A DNA stretch of 64,000 bases from Kuafuiihalomonas sp964473255 (GCA_964473255.1 CAYYOT010000018.1:1-64000), one strand, 5' to 3'. Shown: positions 27,129-35,961, counted from the stretch's first letter. Translations and numbers: made by a program. The notes: generated by a model not told the origin, from the sequence alone.

Positions 27129-27601
27129 AAGACCTCACATTGAGCTACATCCTGGCGCTCGCCGGTTTCTTCACGCCGGTCGCCGGTCTGCATCGCTTCT
27201 ATCTCGGGCGCCCCGGAACGGGATTCCTCTATCTCATCACCTGGGGGCTCCTGGGCATCGGTACCCTGGTCGACCTCGTGCGCATGCCGGAGATCGTCCG
27301 CGACGAAAACCGTCGGTACTGGGCGTTGACCTACGGTCCCCCGGACCTCCAGGCGCTTCCCTCGCGCTCGCGGCAGGAAGAGACGGAAGAGATGAAGATC
27401 CTGAGGGCCGCGGAGAAGAACGAAGGGTCGCTGACCGTCGCGCGGGCGAGCCTCGCGTCGGGACTCGACTTGAAACGGTGTCAGAGAATCCTCGACCGTC
27501 TCGAAAGGGACGGATTCTGTTCGCCCGACGTCTCGGAGGAAGGCAGTCGACTCTATCTGTTCACGGGCCTTCGCTCGAACAAGCCTCTGAAGCTGGACTG
27601 A
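27125..27601 (+). CDS. TM2-domain protein with C-terminal winged-helix region
   Basis: A 158-residue protein joining two modules. Residues 1-60 contain the TM2 domain, two membrane helices with the typical GLHRFYLGRPGTGFLYLITWGLLGIG turn spread over them and a following basic-acidic DLVRMPEIVRDEN segment. Residues about 85-158 look like a winged helix-turn-helix (TVARASLASGLDLKRCQRIL, then a wing with GFCSPDVSEEGSRLYLF). The GTG at 27125 overlaps the protease stop. A membrane-tethered regulator or a sensor for the neighbouring protease is possible, but that is inference; wHTH in TM2 proteins can also act in protein contacts. The tail overlaps the convergent cupin-GNAT gene by 41 bp. Confidence 0.72.
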   Translation: MKDLTLSYILALAGFFTPVAGLHRFYLGRPGTGFLYLITWGLLGIGTLVDLVRMPEIVRDENRRYWALTYGPPDLQALPSRSRQEETEEMKILRAAEKNEGSLTVARASLASGLDLKRCQRILDRLERDGFCSPDVSEEGSRLYLFTGLRSNKPLKLD

Positions 27602-28544
27602 GCGCGACCGCCCATACCCCCTTCTCTCGGCACTCGAATCCGGTCCCCTCCAGTCCGGCTTCCTCCCCGGCTCGGACGAGCAGCGTCTGCGCCGCGCCGG
27701 CGACCCACGCTGCGAATCCTGTGATCACCTCCGCGAAGCGCTCGGGGGGCAGAGTCCGAGCGAGGGTGACCGCCTCGAGATGCGCCTCGCCCTGGTCCGG
27801 GGGGCCGCAAAACGCGACGGCGCCGATCAGAGCCGAGCGAGACCGGTCGATCACGTACCACAGCCGCCAATCTCGGGCCTCCGAGCGCCCCAACTCGTCG
27901 TAGACCGCCCGAGCGAAGTCCACGGCATAGACTCCGGCCGGCCAGTTGTCGGGCACGGTCGCCCCGAGACCGGTGCAGAGACTGCGCCGCTCGTGGAGTT
28001 CGGCATACAGGAGGTCGCGAGTCGCCGCGCGGAGCTCGAAACCGGGCGTGACGAAGGCCGTGGGCGTCAAGCGGCGGATCGTCTCCGCCACATCTGGATA
28101 GTCGCGGGCCAGAGCCTCATAGCGCCCGAGTTCGAAATCATCCCGGTCGAAGCCCGGAGACATCGTGGTCCCCATCAGCGCGAACCGCCCTCCGGCGCGC
28201 AGGACGCCCCCCTGCCATACGCCGCCCGGAACCAGCAACTGGGGCACGTGGCCCGCGGCCAGGTCGCGCCCCAACGTGATGACTTCCCACGCTCCGCGGG
28301 GATGAAGCAGCGTGAGCTCGACGGGGTCGCCGTCGTAGAAGTGATACATCTCGTCGCTGCGCAGTCGATGCAGGAGTGAACGAGAATCCGGCGCCAATAG
28401 GTAATAGATCGCCGTCTGCAGGCTGCGGCTGATTCCCTCCCCGGTGCGCGTCATCTGGGCGCTGCGATGGGTTTCTCGATAGTACCCCCCTTCGAATCCG
28501 AGGGGACGAAGGTCGAGCATCCGAATCAGGCGATCGGCAGCCAT
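27561..28544 (-). CDS. DUF985 cupin fused to GNAT-like acetyltransferase
   Basis: About 327 residues with two parts. The N-terminal 155 residues match the DUF985 cupin family, with LIRMLDLRPLGFEGGYYRET at the start, then SDEMYHFYDGDPVEL and VPGGVWQGG. From about residue 160 a GNAT acetyltransferase-like region follows, with a WPAGVYAVDFARAVYDELG segment, the beta pair WRLWYVIDRSRSALIGAVAFC, and a degenerate acetyl-CoA loop around the ETVTLARTLPPER region. The ATG at 28544 is used because the 18 upstream codons look unconserved. It is divergent from the CoA-transferase gene that also ends in a GNAT domain. The link between the two activities is unknown. Confidence 0.7.
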   Translation of the reverse strand: MAADRLIRMLDLRPLGFEGGYYRETHRSAQMTRTGEGISRSLQTAIYYLLAPDSRSLLHRLRSDEMYHFYDGDPVELTLLHPRGAWEVITLGRDLAAGHVPQLLVPGGVWQGGVLRAGGRFALMGTTMSPGFDRDDFELGRYEALARDYPDVAETIRRLTPTAFVTPGFELRAATRDLLYAELHERRSLCTGLGATVPDNWPAGVYAVDFARAVYDELGRSEARDWRLWYVIDRSRSALIGAVAFCGPPDQGEAHLEAVTLARTLPPERFAEVITGFAAWVAGAAQTLLVRAGEEAGLEGTGFECREKGVWAVALSPASEACSSEGP

Positions 28545-28632
28545 GGTGCTTTCGTCGCCTCGCCGAACGACAAGATCAACGGATCGATGCGCCTTCATCG
28601 TTCTCGGTCTCGGACTGCGCTAAGCTGTGGCC

Positions 28633-30549
28633 ATGGGGTCACCGCTTTGGGACCAGGGCGCCTTCGAGCGTCGAAAGACGTCGCCGGCCGAATGCGTGCG
28701 TTCGATACAGTCCGGACAGCGCGTCTTCATCGGCTCGGGATCCAGCGAACCGGAAGCGCTCGTCCGCGCGATGGTGGCTCGGGCCGGCGAGCTCTCGGAT
28801 GTCGAAGTCGTTCACCTTCTGACCATGGGCGACGCACCTTATACGGACCCCAAACTACAAGATAGCTTTCGACCGAACGTCTGGTTCATTGGTCAGAACA
28901 TGCGTCGCGTGGTCAACGAGGGCCGGGCCGACTACACGCCGGTTCATCTGAGTGAGGTCCCCGAGCTCATGGAGTCGGGGCGTTGTCGGATCGATGTCGC
29001 CCTCTTGACCCTCTCGCCGCCCGACCGCCACGGCTACTGCAGCTTCGGAACCCACGTGGACGTCCAGCCCGCCGCCCTGCGCTCGGCGCGGACCGTCGTC
29101 GCGGAGATCAACGCCTCGATGCCCCGGACGCTTGGCGACACTCTGGTCCACGTCGACCAGATCGGCGCCTGGTGTGAAACGACGACCCCCCTGCCCGAGC
29201 ATGCCGCCGGAGAGCCCGATGAAGCCGCCGTACGCATCGCCGGTTTGATCGCACGCCTCGTGGAGCACGAGAGCTGCCTTCAGCTGGGGATCGGCGAGAT
29301 CCCGCAGTCGGTTCTCCGCTACTTGGTCGACAAGCGCGAGCTCGGGCTCCACACCGAGGCGTTCAGCGAAGAAGCGATTCCGCTCGTTCGCGACAAGGTC
29401 ATCACGAACACGAAGAAGCGCTACCTACCGGGCAAGACCGTGACCAGCTTCGCCTTCGGTACCCGAGCGCTCTACGACTACGTGCACGACAACCCGTCGC
29501 TATCCTTCAAACCCACCAACATCGTGAACGATCCTCGCCTCATCTCAATGAACGACCGCGTAGTCGCCGTGAATTCGGCGCTGCAGGTCGACATCACGGG
29601 GCAGGCGGCCTCCGAAGGCGTCGGCTATCGGTTCTCCGGCGGTATCGGGGGTCAAGTCGACTTCATGCGCGGGGCGGCCATGAGTCGGGGGGGCAAGCCG
29701 ATCATCGCCCTTCCGGCCACCCTCGACGAGGGCGCCGATAGTCGCATTGTCTCCCATCTGGCAGAAGGGAGCGGCGTCGTCATCACTCGCGCCGACATTC
29801 ACTACGTCGTGACGGAGTTCGGCATCGCCTACCTCCATGGAAAAACGATCCGCGAGCGAGCCATGGCCTTGATCAACATCGCCCATCCGTCGTTTCGCGC
29901 CGAGCTCTTCCGCGAGATGGTGCGGCGCCACTACATGACGGGCGGCGAGCAAATCCTCCGCCAGAAGCTCGACCGCTATCCCCACGACATGGTGCACACC
30001 CATCGTTTCGGCGACGTCGAGCTGGAAGTGCGACCGATTCAAACCGCCGACGAACGCACCCTCCAGGAGTTCTTCTACTCCCACCGCCCGGATACGGTGT
30101 ACGCGCGATATTTCAGCCACAAGAAACAGCTCGGGCACCGCGAGGCCTCCGAACTCTGCGCCCTCGACTACGAGGCGCGCATGGCGTTGGGGGCCTTCGA
30201 GAAGCAGGGCGCGGGCGAACGGCTCGTCGGTATCGCACGGTACAGCTTGAACCCGCGAACGAACCGCGCCGAGACCGCGGTGGTGATCCACGAGGACCTC
30301 CGCCGTCGGGGACTGGCCACGTATCTGCTTTTGCAGCTCGAAGACCGGGCCCGAGCACAGGGCATCGACGGCTTCGAGGCCGAGATCCTTCCCGACAACC
30401 GGGCCATGCAGGAAGTGCATCGGCGTCTCAACCATCGCGTGAGCTACGTTCCGGCCGAAGACGTCTTCAAGGTCGAAGTGGACTTCCGCGATGCGCCCGA
30501 GGGCGTGGGCGCGGAGCCGAGCCCCAACGCAAGCCCAAGCTTGGTCTAG
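28633..30549 (+). CDS. Acetyl-CoA hydrolase/CoA-transferase with C-terminal GNAT domain
   Basis: A 638-residue two-domain protein. Residues about 15-430 match the acetyl-CoA hydrolase/4-hydroxybutyrate CoA-transferase family, with GIGEIPQSVLRYL, LGLHTEAFSEEAIPLV, the Gly-rich GYRFSGGIGGQVDFMRGAAM, and VVTEFGIAYLHGKTIRERA near the end. Residues about 450-610 form a GNAT domain with VELEVRPIQTADERTLQEFF and the acetyl-CoA loop RRRGLATYLLLQLEDRARAQ. Some relatives regulate or acetylate metabolic enzymes. GTG at 28627 is two codons upstream. The stop at 30547-30549 shares the palindrome CTAG with the convergent quinone oxidoreductase stop. Confidence 0.87.
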   Translation: MGSPLWDQGAFERRKTSPAECVRSIQSGQRVFIGSGSSEPEALVRAMVARAGELSDVEVVHLLTMGDAPYTDPKLQDSFRPNVWFIGQNMRRVVNEGRADYTPVHLSEVPELMESGRCRIDVALLTLSPPDRHGYCSFGTHVDVQPAALRSARTVVAEINASMPRTLGDTLVHVDQIGAWCETTTPLPEHAAGEPDEAAVRIAGLIARLVEHESCLQLGIGEIPQSVLRYLVDKRELGLHTEAFSEEAIPLVRDKVITNTKKRYLPGKTVTSFAFGTRALYDYVHDNPSLSFKPTNIVNDPRLISMNDRVVAVNSALQVDITGQAASEGVGYRFSGGIGGQVDFMRGAAMSRGGKPIIALPATLDEGADSRIVSHLAEGSGVVITRADIHYVVTEFGIAYLHGKTIRERAMALINIAHPSFRAELFREMVRRHYMTGGEQILRQKLDRYPHDMVHTHRFGDVELEVRPIQTADERTLQEFFYSHRPDTVYARYFSHKKQLGHREASELCALDYEARMALGAFEKQGAGERLVGIARYSLNPRTNRAETAVVIHEDLRRRGLATYLLLQLEDRARAQGIDGFEAEILPDNRAMQEVHRRLNHRVSYVPAEDVFKVEVDFRDAPEGVGAEPSPNASPSLV

Positions 30550-31525
30550 AGAGGGGGCCGCAGCAGGACCTTACCGCGAACCCGCCGCTGGCGAAGACGG
30601 TCGAGCGCTTCGGCCGCCGCTTCCAGCGGCAAGATATCGTCGACGTGGACCCGAACCCGTCCCGCCTCCAGCCAGCGGAAGAGCTCTCCCACGTGCTGTC
30701 GATGGCGTTCGGGCTGTCGCTTGACGAAGGCTCCCCAGTACACTCCGCGTACATCGTTCCCCTTGAGGAGCAGAAGGTTCGCAGGAAGCCGCGGAATGGT
30801 GCCGGAAGCGAAGCCAACGACGAGCAATCGGCCGCCCCAGGCCGTGGCCCGGAGCGCAGGCTCGGTACGCATTCCACCGACCGGATCGAAGACCACGTCT
30901 GCTCCTCGACCGTCCGTCAGTTCTCGGACCCGCGACTTGAGATCGTCTCGATCGTAGAAGATGATCTCGTCGGCCCCTTGACGCCGACAGTGCTCCGCCT
31001 TGTCTTCACTGGAGACGGCGGCCAGCACTCGGGCCCCGGTCGCCTTTCCCACCTGGACTGCGGCCGTCCCCACTCCGCCGGCCGCCCCGAGAACGAGCAG
31101 CGTCTCCCCCGGGGCGAGCCCGCCCCGATCCTCCAGTGCGTGCTTGGCCGTGCCGTAGGTCAAGAGCATGGCGGCCGCATCTTCGAGAGAGACCGCCTCG
31201 GGAACGCGCAAAGTGGAGGTCGCGGGCACTTCGACGTACTGCGCGTAAGCTCCGTAGGAGACGTTTCCGACGACCCTGTCCCCCACCGAGCGGTCGGCCA
31301 CCCCCGGCCCCAGCTGAACGACTCGCCCCGCGAATTCGAGTCCCGGCACGAACGGTAGCGGAGGCTGAACCTGATAGCGACCGGCGGTCATCAGGACATC
31401 GGGATAGTTGCCGCCCGACGCTCGTACCTCCACCCCACGCAGCCCGGGCCCCGCTACGGAATGCCGAGCCGCAGCGACACCAAGACTGCGGGCGACCCGT
31501 GCTCGAGGCAGACGATGGCCTTCAC
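30546..31525 (-). pseudogene. NADPH:quinone oxidoreductase (zinc-independent MDR), frameshifted near start
   Basis: A medium-chain dehydrogenase/reductase of the quinone oxidoreductase class. The intact ORF (30546-31433) begins in mid-domain with RASGGNYPDVLMTAGRYQV and has the Rossmann loop VLGAAGGVGTAAVQVGKATG. Its normal N-terminus is present upstream in another frame: a GTG at 31525 opens VKAIVCLEHGSPAVLVSL and runs to a TAG at 31454-31456. Adding one base near 31457 restores a 326-residue protein through IPVAGPGLRG. That GTG overlaps the stop of the upstream hydrolase as GTGA, a coupling seen repeatedly here, so it is probably the original start. Either a one-base deletion or an assembly error is likely. 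Confidence 0.8.
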
Positions 31526-32493
31526 GACGAATCCGTAGACCTCATGGTTCGTTCGACGGCCGGAAGACGACGCATGAAGTCGTCGGCCCGGTCGAGGACG
31601 GGGTCCGGGCGACGCACCCACGTGAAGTGCACCTGCTCGTCGACGAGTTCGGGGATGACGACATGGGCGCGGCGCACCCGCTCACGCGGAAGCTTGTTCG
31701 CGAAGTCGCGGACCGCTGATTGGGGGGCGTAGATGCGGTCGCCCGCCAGAGAGAGGCTGAGCACGGGCAGGGAGGCTCCGGCGAGAACGCTCTCGGCGTC
31801 GTAAGAGCCGGATAGAACGTAGCGACCGGTTCGGGCCTGTCGAGTGAAGTCCGTCATGAGTCCCGCCGACTCGAGCGTGCCGAAGCCCAAATAGCGCCCC
31901 GGAAAGAAGCCCAGCGCGCGCGCGCTGAGCCCCCAGAAGGTGGTGAGCGCATAGACGAGCGGGCCACTACGGCCCCAGTTCCGGTAGTGCACGGAAGACG
32001 ACGAGACCAGGACCAGGCCCTCCGCCAAGTGCGGGCGCTGGGCGAGGACCATGGAGCCCAACACTCCGCCCAGGCTGTGACCGAAGAGGACGCGCGGCGC
32101 GTGGGGAAGCCGCCGGCCGACGACCTGCAGCAATGCGGGCAGGTCCTTGTCGATGATGTCGAGATAACCGTAGTCGATCCCAGGACGCGGTCGAACGTCG
32201 CTCGTGCCGTGTCCACGCTGGTCGGCGACCACCAGATCATAGCCGCGCTGATTAAAGCCGGCGGCGAGGCGGTAGTAGTAGCTTGCGCCGACGCCCAAGG
32301 CGGGGAGAAGAACGACGACGGGCCGGCGACGACGACTCGTGCCGGAGAACAGCCGGGCCGAGAACCGATGGCCGTCGTTGGCCGCGACCGGTAGGTCCTC
32401 GCCGTCCCCCTCGCGCCGTGGGTCGACCGACCCTCGTTCGCTCGGGCGAAGGGACGAGTCGAGTCTCACCTTCCAACGATACCACAGCCGCAC
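31522..32493 (-). CDS. Alpha/beta hydrolase, serine aminopeptidase-like
   Basis: A 323-residue alpha/beta hydrolase. It has a GVGASYYYRLAAGFNQRGYD segment, the DQRGHGTSD region after strand 4, the nucleophile elbow LFGHSLGGVLGSM, an acid region in SLAGDRIYAPQ, and a late His in EQVHFTW. A lysophospholipase- or BioH-like fold is likely; the substrate is unknown. The start may be GTG 32493 or GTG 32469, since neither has a clear ribosome-binding site. Its stop overlaps the inferred GTG start of the quinone oxidoreductase. It is divergent from the SDR gene with about 50 bp between. Confidence 0.83.
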   Translation of the reverse strand: MRLWYRWKVRLDSSLRPSERGSVDPRREGDGEDLPVAANDGHRFSARLFSGTSRRRRPVVVLLPALGVGASYYYRLAAGFNQRGYDLVVADQRGHGTSDVRPRPGIDYGYLDIIDKDLPALLQVVGRRLPHAPRVLFGHSLGGVLGSMVLAQRPHLAEGLVLVSSSSVHYRNWGRSGPLVYALTTFWGLSARALGFFPGRYLGFGTLESAGLMTDFTRQARTGRYVLSGSYDAESVLAGASLPVLSLSLAGDRIYAPQSAVRDFANKLPRERVRRAHVVIPELVDEQVHFTWVRRPDPVLDRADDFMRRLPAVERTMRSTDSS

Positions 32494-32541
32494 ACGTCGT
32501 TACGGCTTGTCTGTCGTCCCCAACTCCGAGAGGGAGCTAGC

Positions 32542-33339
32542 GTGGCCGACTCCTTCCGCGACCGGCGGGTCATGATCACGGGAGCTTCATCGGGTATCGG
32601 TGCGGCGCTGGCGCGGGAGCTGGCCGAACGCGGCGCCCGGCTGGCTCTGGTCGCCCGCCGCAAAGACCGGATGCTCGCCCTGATCGGCGAATTGGGCGTC
32701 GAGGACCGCGCCCAGGCTTTCGAGTGTGATCTCTACGACCCATCCGGAAGGGAGGAACTCGCAGAGACGGTACGCGAGAATTTTGGGGCTCCCGACGTCC
32801 TTATTCTCAACGCCGGGACGAGCCAGCGGTCGCTGGTGGAGGAAACCTCGTTCGATGCGGTCCGGAAGCTCATGGAGCTGAACTTCTTCGCGACCGTGCA
32901 CCTCGCCCAGATGTTCCTGCCCGACATGCTCGCCCAGCGCGGCGGGAACATCGCAGTCGTCAGCAGCGTGGTGGGGTACGTCGCGACCCCGAAGCGGAGC
33001 GTGTATAGCGCCTCGAAACATGCACTTCACGGGTTCTTCGAGGCACTACGGGCCGAAGTGCTCGACCGCGGGGTTCGCGTTCACTTGATCTGCCCGGGCT
33101 ACGTGCAGACCGAAATCGGAGAAGGGTCACTGACCGCATCGGGCCAACCGCGCGGTCCGGGCGCCCCGGCACCTGCCCGCGGAATCTCGGCGCAGCGGTG
33201 CGCCCGCGCGATCCTGCGGGCCATCGAGAAAGGACGCCGCGAAACCTACGTCGGCGGACGAGAGGTCGCCGCCATCTATCTTCGGCGCTACCTGCCCGAC
33301 GTGCTGGCTCGCTTCACCCCTCGAGCTGCCCCCCGCTGA
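32542..33339 (+). CDS. Short-chain dehydrogenase/reductase
   Basis: A 265-residue SDR with the cofactor loop ITGASSGIGAALARELAERG, the NAG motif LNAGTSQ, the catalytic serine in AVVSSVVGYV, and the Tyr-Lys pair in SVYSASKHALHGFF. The dehydratase-like C-terminus and the ICPGYVQTEIG loop resemble the DHRS7 and 11-beta-HSD-type SDRs, membrane-associated in eukaryotes. The substrate is unknown. The GTG start at 32542 lies about 50 bp from the divergent hydrolase. Its stop is 3 bp from the convergent DUF2780 gene. Confidence 0.87.
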   Translation: MADSFRDRRVMITGASSGIGAALARELAERGARLALVARRKDRMLALIGELGVEDRAQAFECDLYDPSGREELAETVRENFGAPDVLILNAGTSQRSLVEETSFDAVRKLMELNFFATVHLAQMFLPDMLAQRGGNIAVVSSVVGYVATPKRSVYSASKHALHGFFEALRAEVLDRGVRVHLICPGYVQTEIGEGSLTASGQPRGPGAPAPARGISAQRCARAILRAIEKGRRETYVGGREVAAIYLRRYLPDVLARFTPRAAPR

Positions 33340-33342
33340 GTC

Positions 33343-33819
33343 TCAGCCGTCGAGAAAGCCGGAGATCATCCCTCCGACCCCGCCGCCCGACTCACCCTGC
33401 CCCGTGAGAAACGGAGCAAGCTCGGCAAGCTGAGCGACGAAGTTCTCGTCGAGCCGCGACCGCAGGAAGCTCATCACCAGCGGCGCGACCGCCGTGAGCT
33501 GCTGCGGGTCGATTCCCAGCTTGGCTACCAGAGGCGCCAGGGCGGCCAGCTCTCCTCCGCCGCCGAGCGCCGATGCCGCCGTCCCCAGGAGGCCCCCCAA
33601 GCCGCCGGCGAACGCTCCTTCCTCGCTGTTCGCCAGCTCCGCGGCCCGCCCCTGCCAGTCGCCGAGCTCGGGGATGGCCGTTTCGAAGTGGTTCGTCGCC
33701 TCTGCCCCGAGTCGATCCGACGCGAGGCCCTTGACGTAGCTGAGAACGCCGCCGGCCAACGCCTGCGACTGAGAGGATTCGAGTCCGAGCTGGTCTGTCA
33801 GCTGCGCGATCAAGTCCAT
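33343..33819 (-). CDS. DUF2780-like small protein
   Basis: A 158-residue protein whose layout fits DUF2780 family members (VcgC/VcgE-type). It has an amphipathic N-terminal helix (MDLIAQLTDQLGLESSQSQA), a Gly/Ala-rich centre (GGLGGLLGTAASALGGGGEL), and a helical C-terminus ending in a Gly-rich tail. Function is unknown. It follows the DUF4332 gene by 13 bp on the same strand, so the two are probably one transcript. A DUF937-type (YidB-like) protein is the main alternative, since that family has a similar Gly-rich tail. Confidence 0.6.
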   Translation of the reverse strand: MDLIAQLTDQLGLESSQSQALAGGVLSYVKGLASDRLGAEATNHFETAIPELGDWQGRAAELANSEEGAFAGGLGGLLGTAASALGGGGELAALAPLVAKLGIDPQQLTAVAPLVMSFLRSRLDENFVAQLAELAPFLTGQGESGGGVGGMISGFLDG

Positions 33820-33832
33820 GAGTCCCGCAGCC

Positions 33833-34240
33833 TCAGTGGGTGATGACCGCCGGGAGAGTACCGGCCTGCTCGACCCATTCGCTCACGACGGACGCAGCCG
33901 GGACCGCGCGGGTGAGCTTCTTGGTCTCGTTGACCTCGGCCATCTTGGCGGCGAGATTGTCGGGATTTCTCGTGGCCAGCTCCTTCACGGTATCGACGCC
34001 CGAAGCCTCCAAGAGCTCCGAGTACTCCGAGCCGATGCCTTTGATGCGCATGAGGTCGGCCATGTTCGCCCACTTGAGGAGGTGCGAAGCTTCGACGCCC
34101 GTCTTCTCGCTCACCGTCTTTCGTCCGGGAGCGGAGCAGCAAAGCTCGAGCAGGTCGTCGGTGGTCTCGATGTTGGCCTCGCGGAGCTTGGCTCCGTAGA
34201 GCGTGCCGATCCCTTCGATGTCTTCGATTTTGTAGGTCAT
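33833..34240 (-). CDS. Helix-hairpin-helix protein, DUF4332-like
   Basis: A 135-residue protein of tandem helix-hairpin-helix-like units: IEDIEGIGTLYGAKLREANI at the start, and ADLMRIKGIGSEYSELLEASGVDTVKEL in the middle. The pattern matches DUF4332, which is built of RAD51-type HhH modules and found in proteins of unknown role, some probably binding nucleic acid or protein. There are no catalytic residues. It is the first gene of a short minus-strand unit with the DUF2780-like gene and is divergent from moeA. A structural or adaptor role is possible. Confidence 0.78.
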   Translation of the reverse strand: MTYKIEDIEGIGTLYGAKLREANIETTDDLLELCCSAPGRKTVSEKTGVEASHLLKWANMADLMRIKGIGSEYSELLEASGVDTVKELATRNPDNLAAKMAEVNETKKLTRAVPAASVVSEWVEQAGTLPAVITH

Positions 34241-34333
34241 GCCTTCCCATAGATCAGTCGTATCGACGCCACCATCACCCTGGATTTCACGTCCTCTGGA
34301 CCCGGCGAAGCCCGCAGGGTACTCCGATGCGTC

Positions 34334-35578
34334 GTGCGTTCGATCCGTTCAGCCCTGCAAGCCATGCTGCCCCATTTCGAGCCCCTCGGTGTGGAGCGTG
34401 TCCCGCTGCGTCAAGCAGCGCACCGATTTGTCGCGCGGCCTGTGCGGGCCCGGTACGATCTTCCCCCGTTCGACAACAGCGCGATGGATGGCTGGGCCGT
34501 CCGCAGCTCGGATCTGGAGTCGGCTCGGGCCGATTCCCCCGTCCGGCTGGCGCAGGCGGGCGAGTCTCGAGCCGGAGGTGAAGGACCTCTCCCGCAGCTT
34601 CGCTCGGGCGAGACCATTCGAATCTTCACCGGAGCCGTCGTCCCTCCGGGGGCCGACACCGTGGTCATGCAGGAATACGCGTCGGAAGAACGGGAGGTCG
34701 TCTCTTTCGGGCGCCCTATCAAAGCCGGAGCCAACATCCGCCGTCGAGGTGAAGACCTTCGCGCCGAGAGCGAGATGCTGGGCGTCGGAGCACGACTCGC
34801 CGCAGGAGAGATCGGGCTCCTCGCCAGCCAGCGACATGCTGCGATCGACGTCTTCCGTCGCCCGGTCGTCGCCGTCATCAGCACCGGAGACGAGCTCCGC
34901 GACATCGGCGATCCGGCAGAGCCACACACGATCGTCAATTCGAACGGCTACGCCCTGGCCACCCAGATCGAAGACGCGGGGGCCGTGCCCTGGGTCCTGC
35001 CCGTCGTCCCCGATGAACCGAGGGCTACGACCGAGGCAATCCGCGAGGCGCTCCGAGCCGACGTGGTGCTGACCGTCGGCGGCATCAGCGTAGGCGAGCA
35101 CGACTACGTCAAAGCCGCCTTCGGCGAGGCTGGCGTCGACCTGGACTTCTGGAAGGTGCGGATGAAGCCCGGCAAGCCTTTGACGTTCGGGCGGTCCGGA
35201 CAGGTACCGGTGGTAGGGCTTCCCGGAAATCCCGTTTCGGCGGTCGTGACCTTCGAGCTCTTCGTACGGCCCGGCTTGCGCCGTATGCTCGGGGACCCCC
35301 GGCCGTTTCGTGCCCGAACGCGGGTGCGGCTCAGCCGCGATCACCGTCACTCCGTCGGGCGCACCGAACTCGCTCGAGCCACCCTCGAACGCCGGCCGGA
35401 GGGGGACTATGCGACCCCCCTCAGCCTTCAGGGCTCGGGTTCACTGCCATCGATGGTCGGCGTCGACGTTCTGCTCGTACTTCCCGCCGATGTCGGCGAG
35501 TTCGCAGCCGAAAGTGAGCTTGACGCCCTGCTGATTCACGACCGTCTCGGAAGCCCCGAGATTCCCATCCAGGACTGA
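34334..35578 (+). CDS. moeA: Molybdopterin molybdenumtransferase
   Basis: A 414-residue MoeA, which inserts molybdate into adenylated molybdopterin to form molybdenum cofactor. The N-terminal signature YDLPPFDNSAMDGWAV is present, then the MPT-binding MoCF domain with VISTGDELRDIG, the loop VVLTVGGISVGEHDYV and GLPGNPVSAVVTFELF, and the C-terminal beta-barrel. The start is a GTG at 34334. No other cofactor gene (moaA, moaC, moeB) is in the window, so this is an isolated copy, divergent from the HhH gene. Confidence 0.93.
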   Translation: MRSIRSALQAMLPHFEPLGVERVPLRQAAHRFVARPVRARYDLPPFDNSAMDGWAVRSSDLESARADSPVRLAQAGESRAGGEGPLPQLRSGETIRIFTGAVVPPGADTVVMQEYASEEREVVSFGRPIKAGANIRRRGEDLRAESEMLGVGARLAAGEIGLLASQRHAAIDVFRRPVVAVISTGDELRDIGDPAEPHTIVNSNGYALATQIEDAGAVPWVLPVVPDEPRATTEAIREALRADVVLTVGGISVGEHDYVKAAFGEAGVDLDFWKVRMKPGKPLTFGRSGQVPVVGLPGNPVSAVVTFELFVRPGLRRMLGDPRPFRARTRVRLSRDHRHSVGRTELARATLERRPEGDYATPLSLQGSGSLPSMVGVDVLLVLPADVGEFAAESELDALLIHDRLGSPEIPIQD

Positions 35579-35587
35579 ATCCCCGTC

Positions 35588-35887
35588 TCAGGACTGGTCG
35601 GCCGCCGCCAAGGCCGCATCGAGTCGCTTTTCGATGGAGGCCTTGACGCGTTCGGGTTTGATCCCGGCGGCTCGCGCGATCATCCCCAGCTTCACCGTCA
35701 CCTTGACCGAGGCGGGGAGCAGATCGATCTGTCCCGAAGCGCCGGTGCCCTTCATGAGGGCGACGCTTCCCCGCCAGTCCATCTGCAGGCCGTACTTGGA
35801 CCGAATCTCGTCTTCGAAAGGCACCAGAGCCTTTCGAAGCTCATCGGCTGACAACGAATGGGCGCGCTCAACCACGACGGAACTCAT
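35588..35887 (-). CDS. Polyhydroxyalkanoic acid system protein (PHA_gran_rgn family)
   Basis: A 99-residue protein matching the small family annotated as polyhydroxyalkanoic acid system protein. It has the ERAHSLSADELRKALVPFED helix, the KYGLQMDWRGSVALMKGTG strand pair, and the KVTVKLGMIARAAGIKPE segment with a final helix. The family is found near PHA genes in some proteobacteria, but its mechanism is unclear and no PHA gene is in this window. I prefer the ATG at 35887, as the eight codons from 35911 look unconserved; ATG 35899 is also possible. It is divergent from the HisN-like gene. Confidence 0.72.
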   Translation of the reverse strand: MSSVVVERAHSLSADELRKALVPFEDEIRSKYGLQMDWRGSVALMKGTGASGQIDLLPASVKVTVKLGMIARAAGIKPERVKASIEKRLDAALAAADQS

Positions 35888-35961
35888 GCTCTCGCCCATA
35901 CCCTCTTGCAACCCCCGACGTCGAGGTGGACGGCATCAACGCGGTTTGGCAGCTTCGGGTC

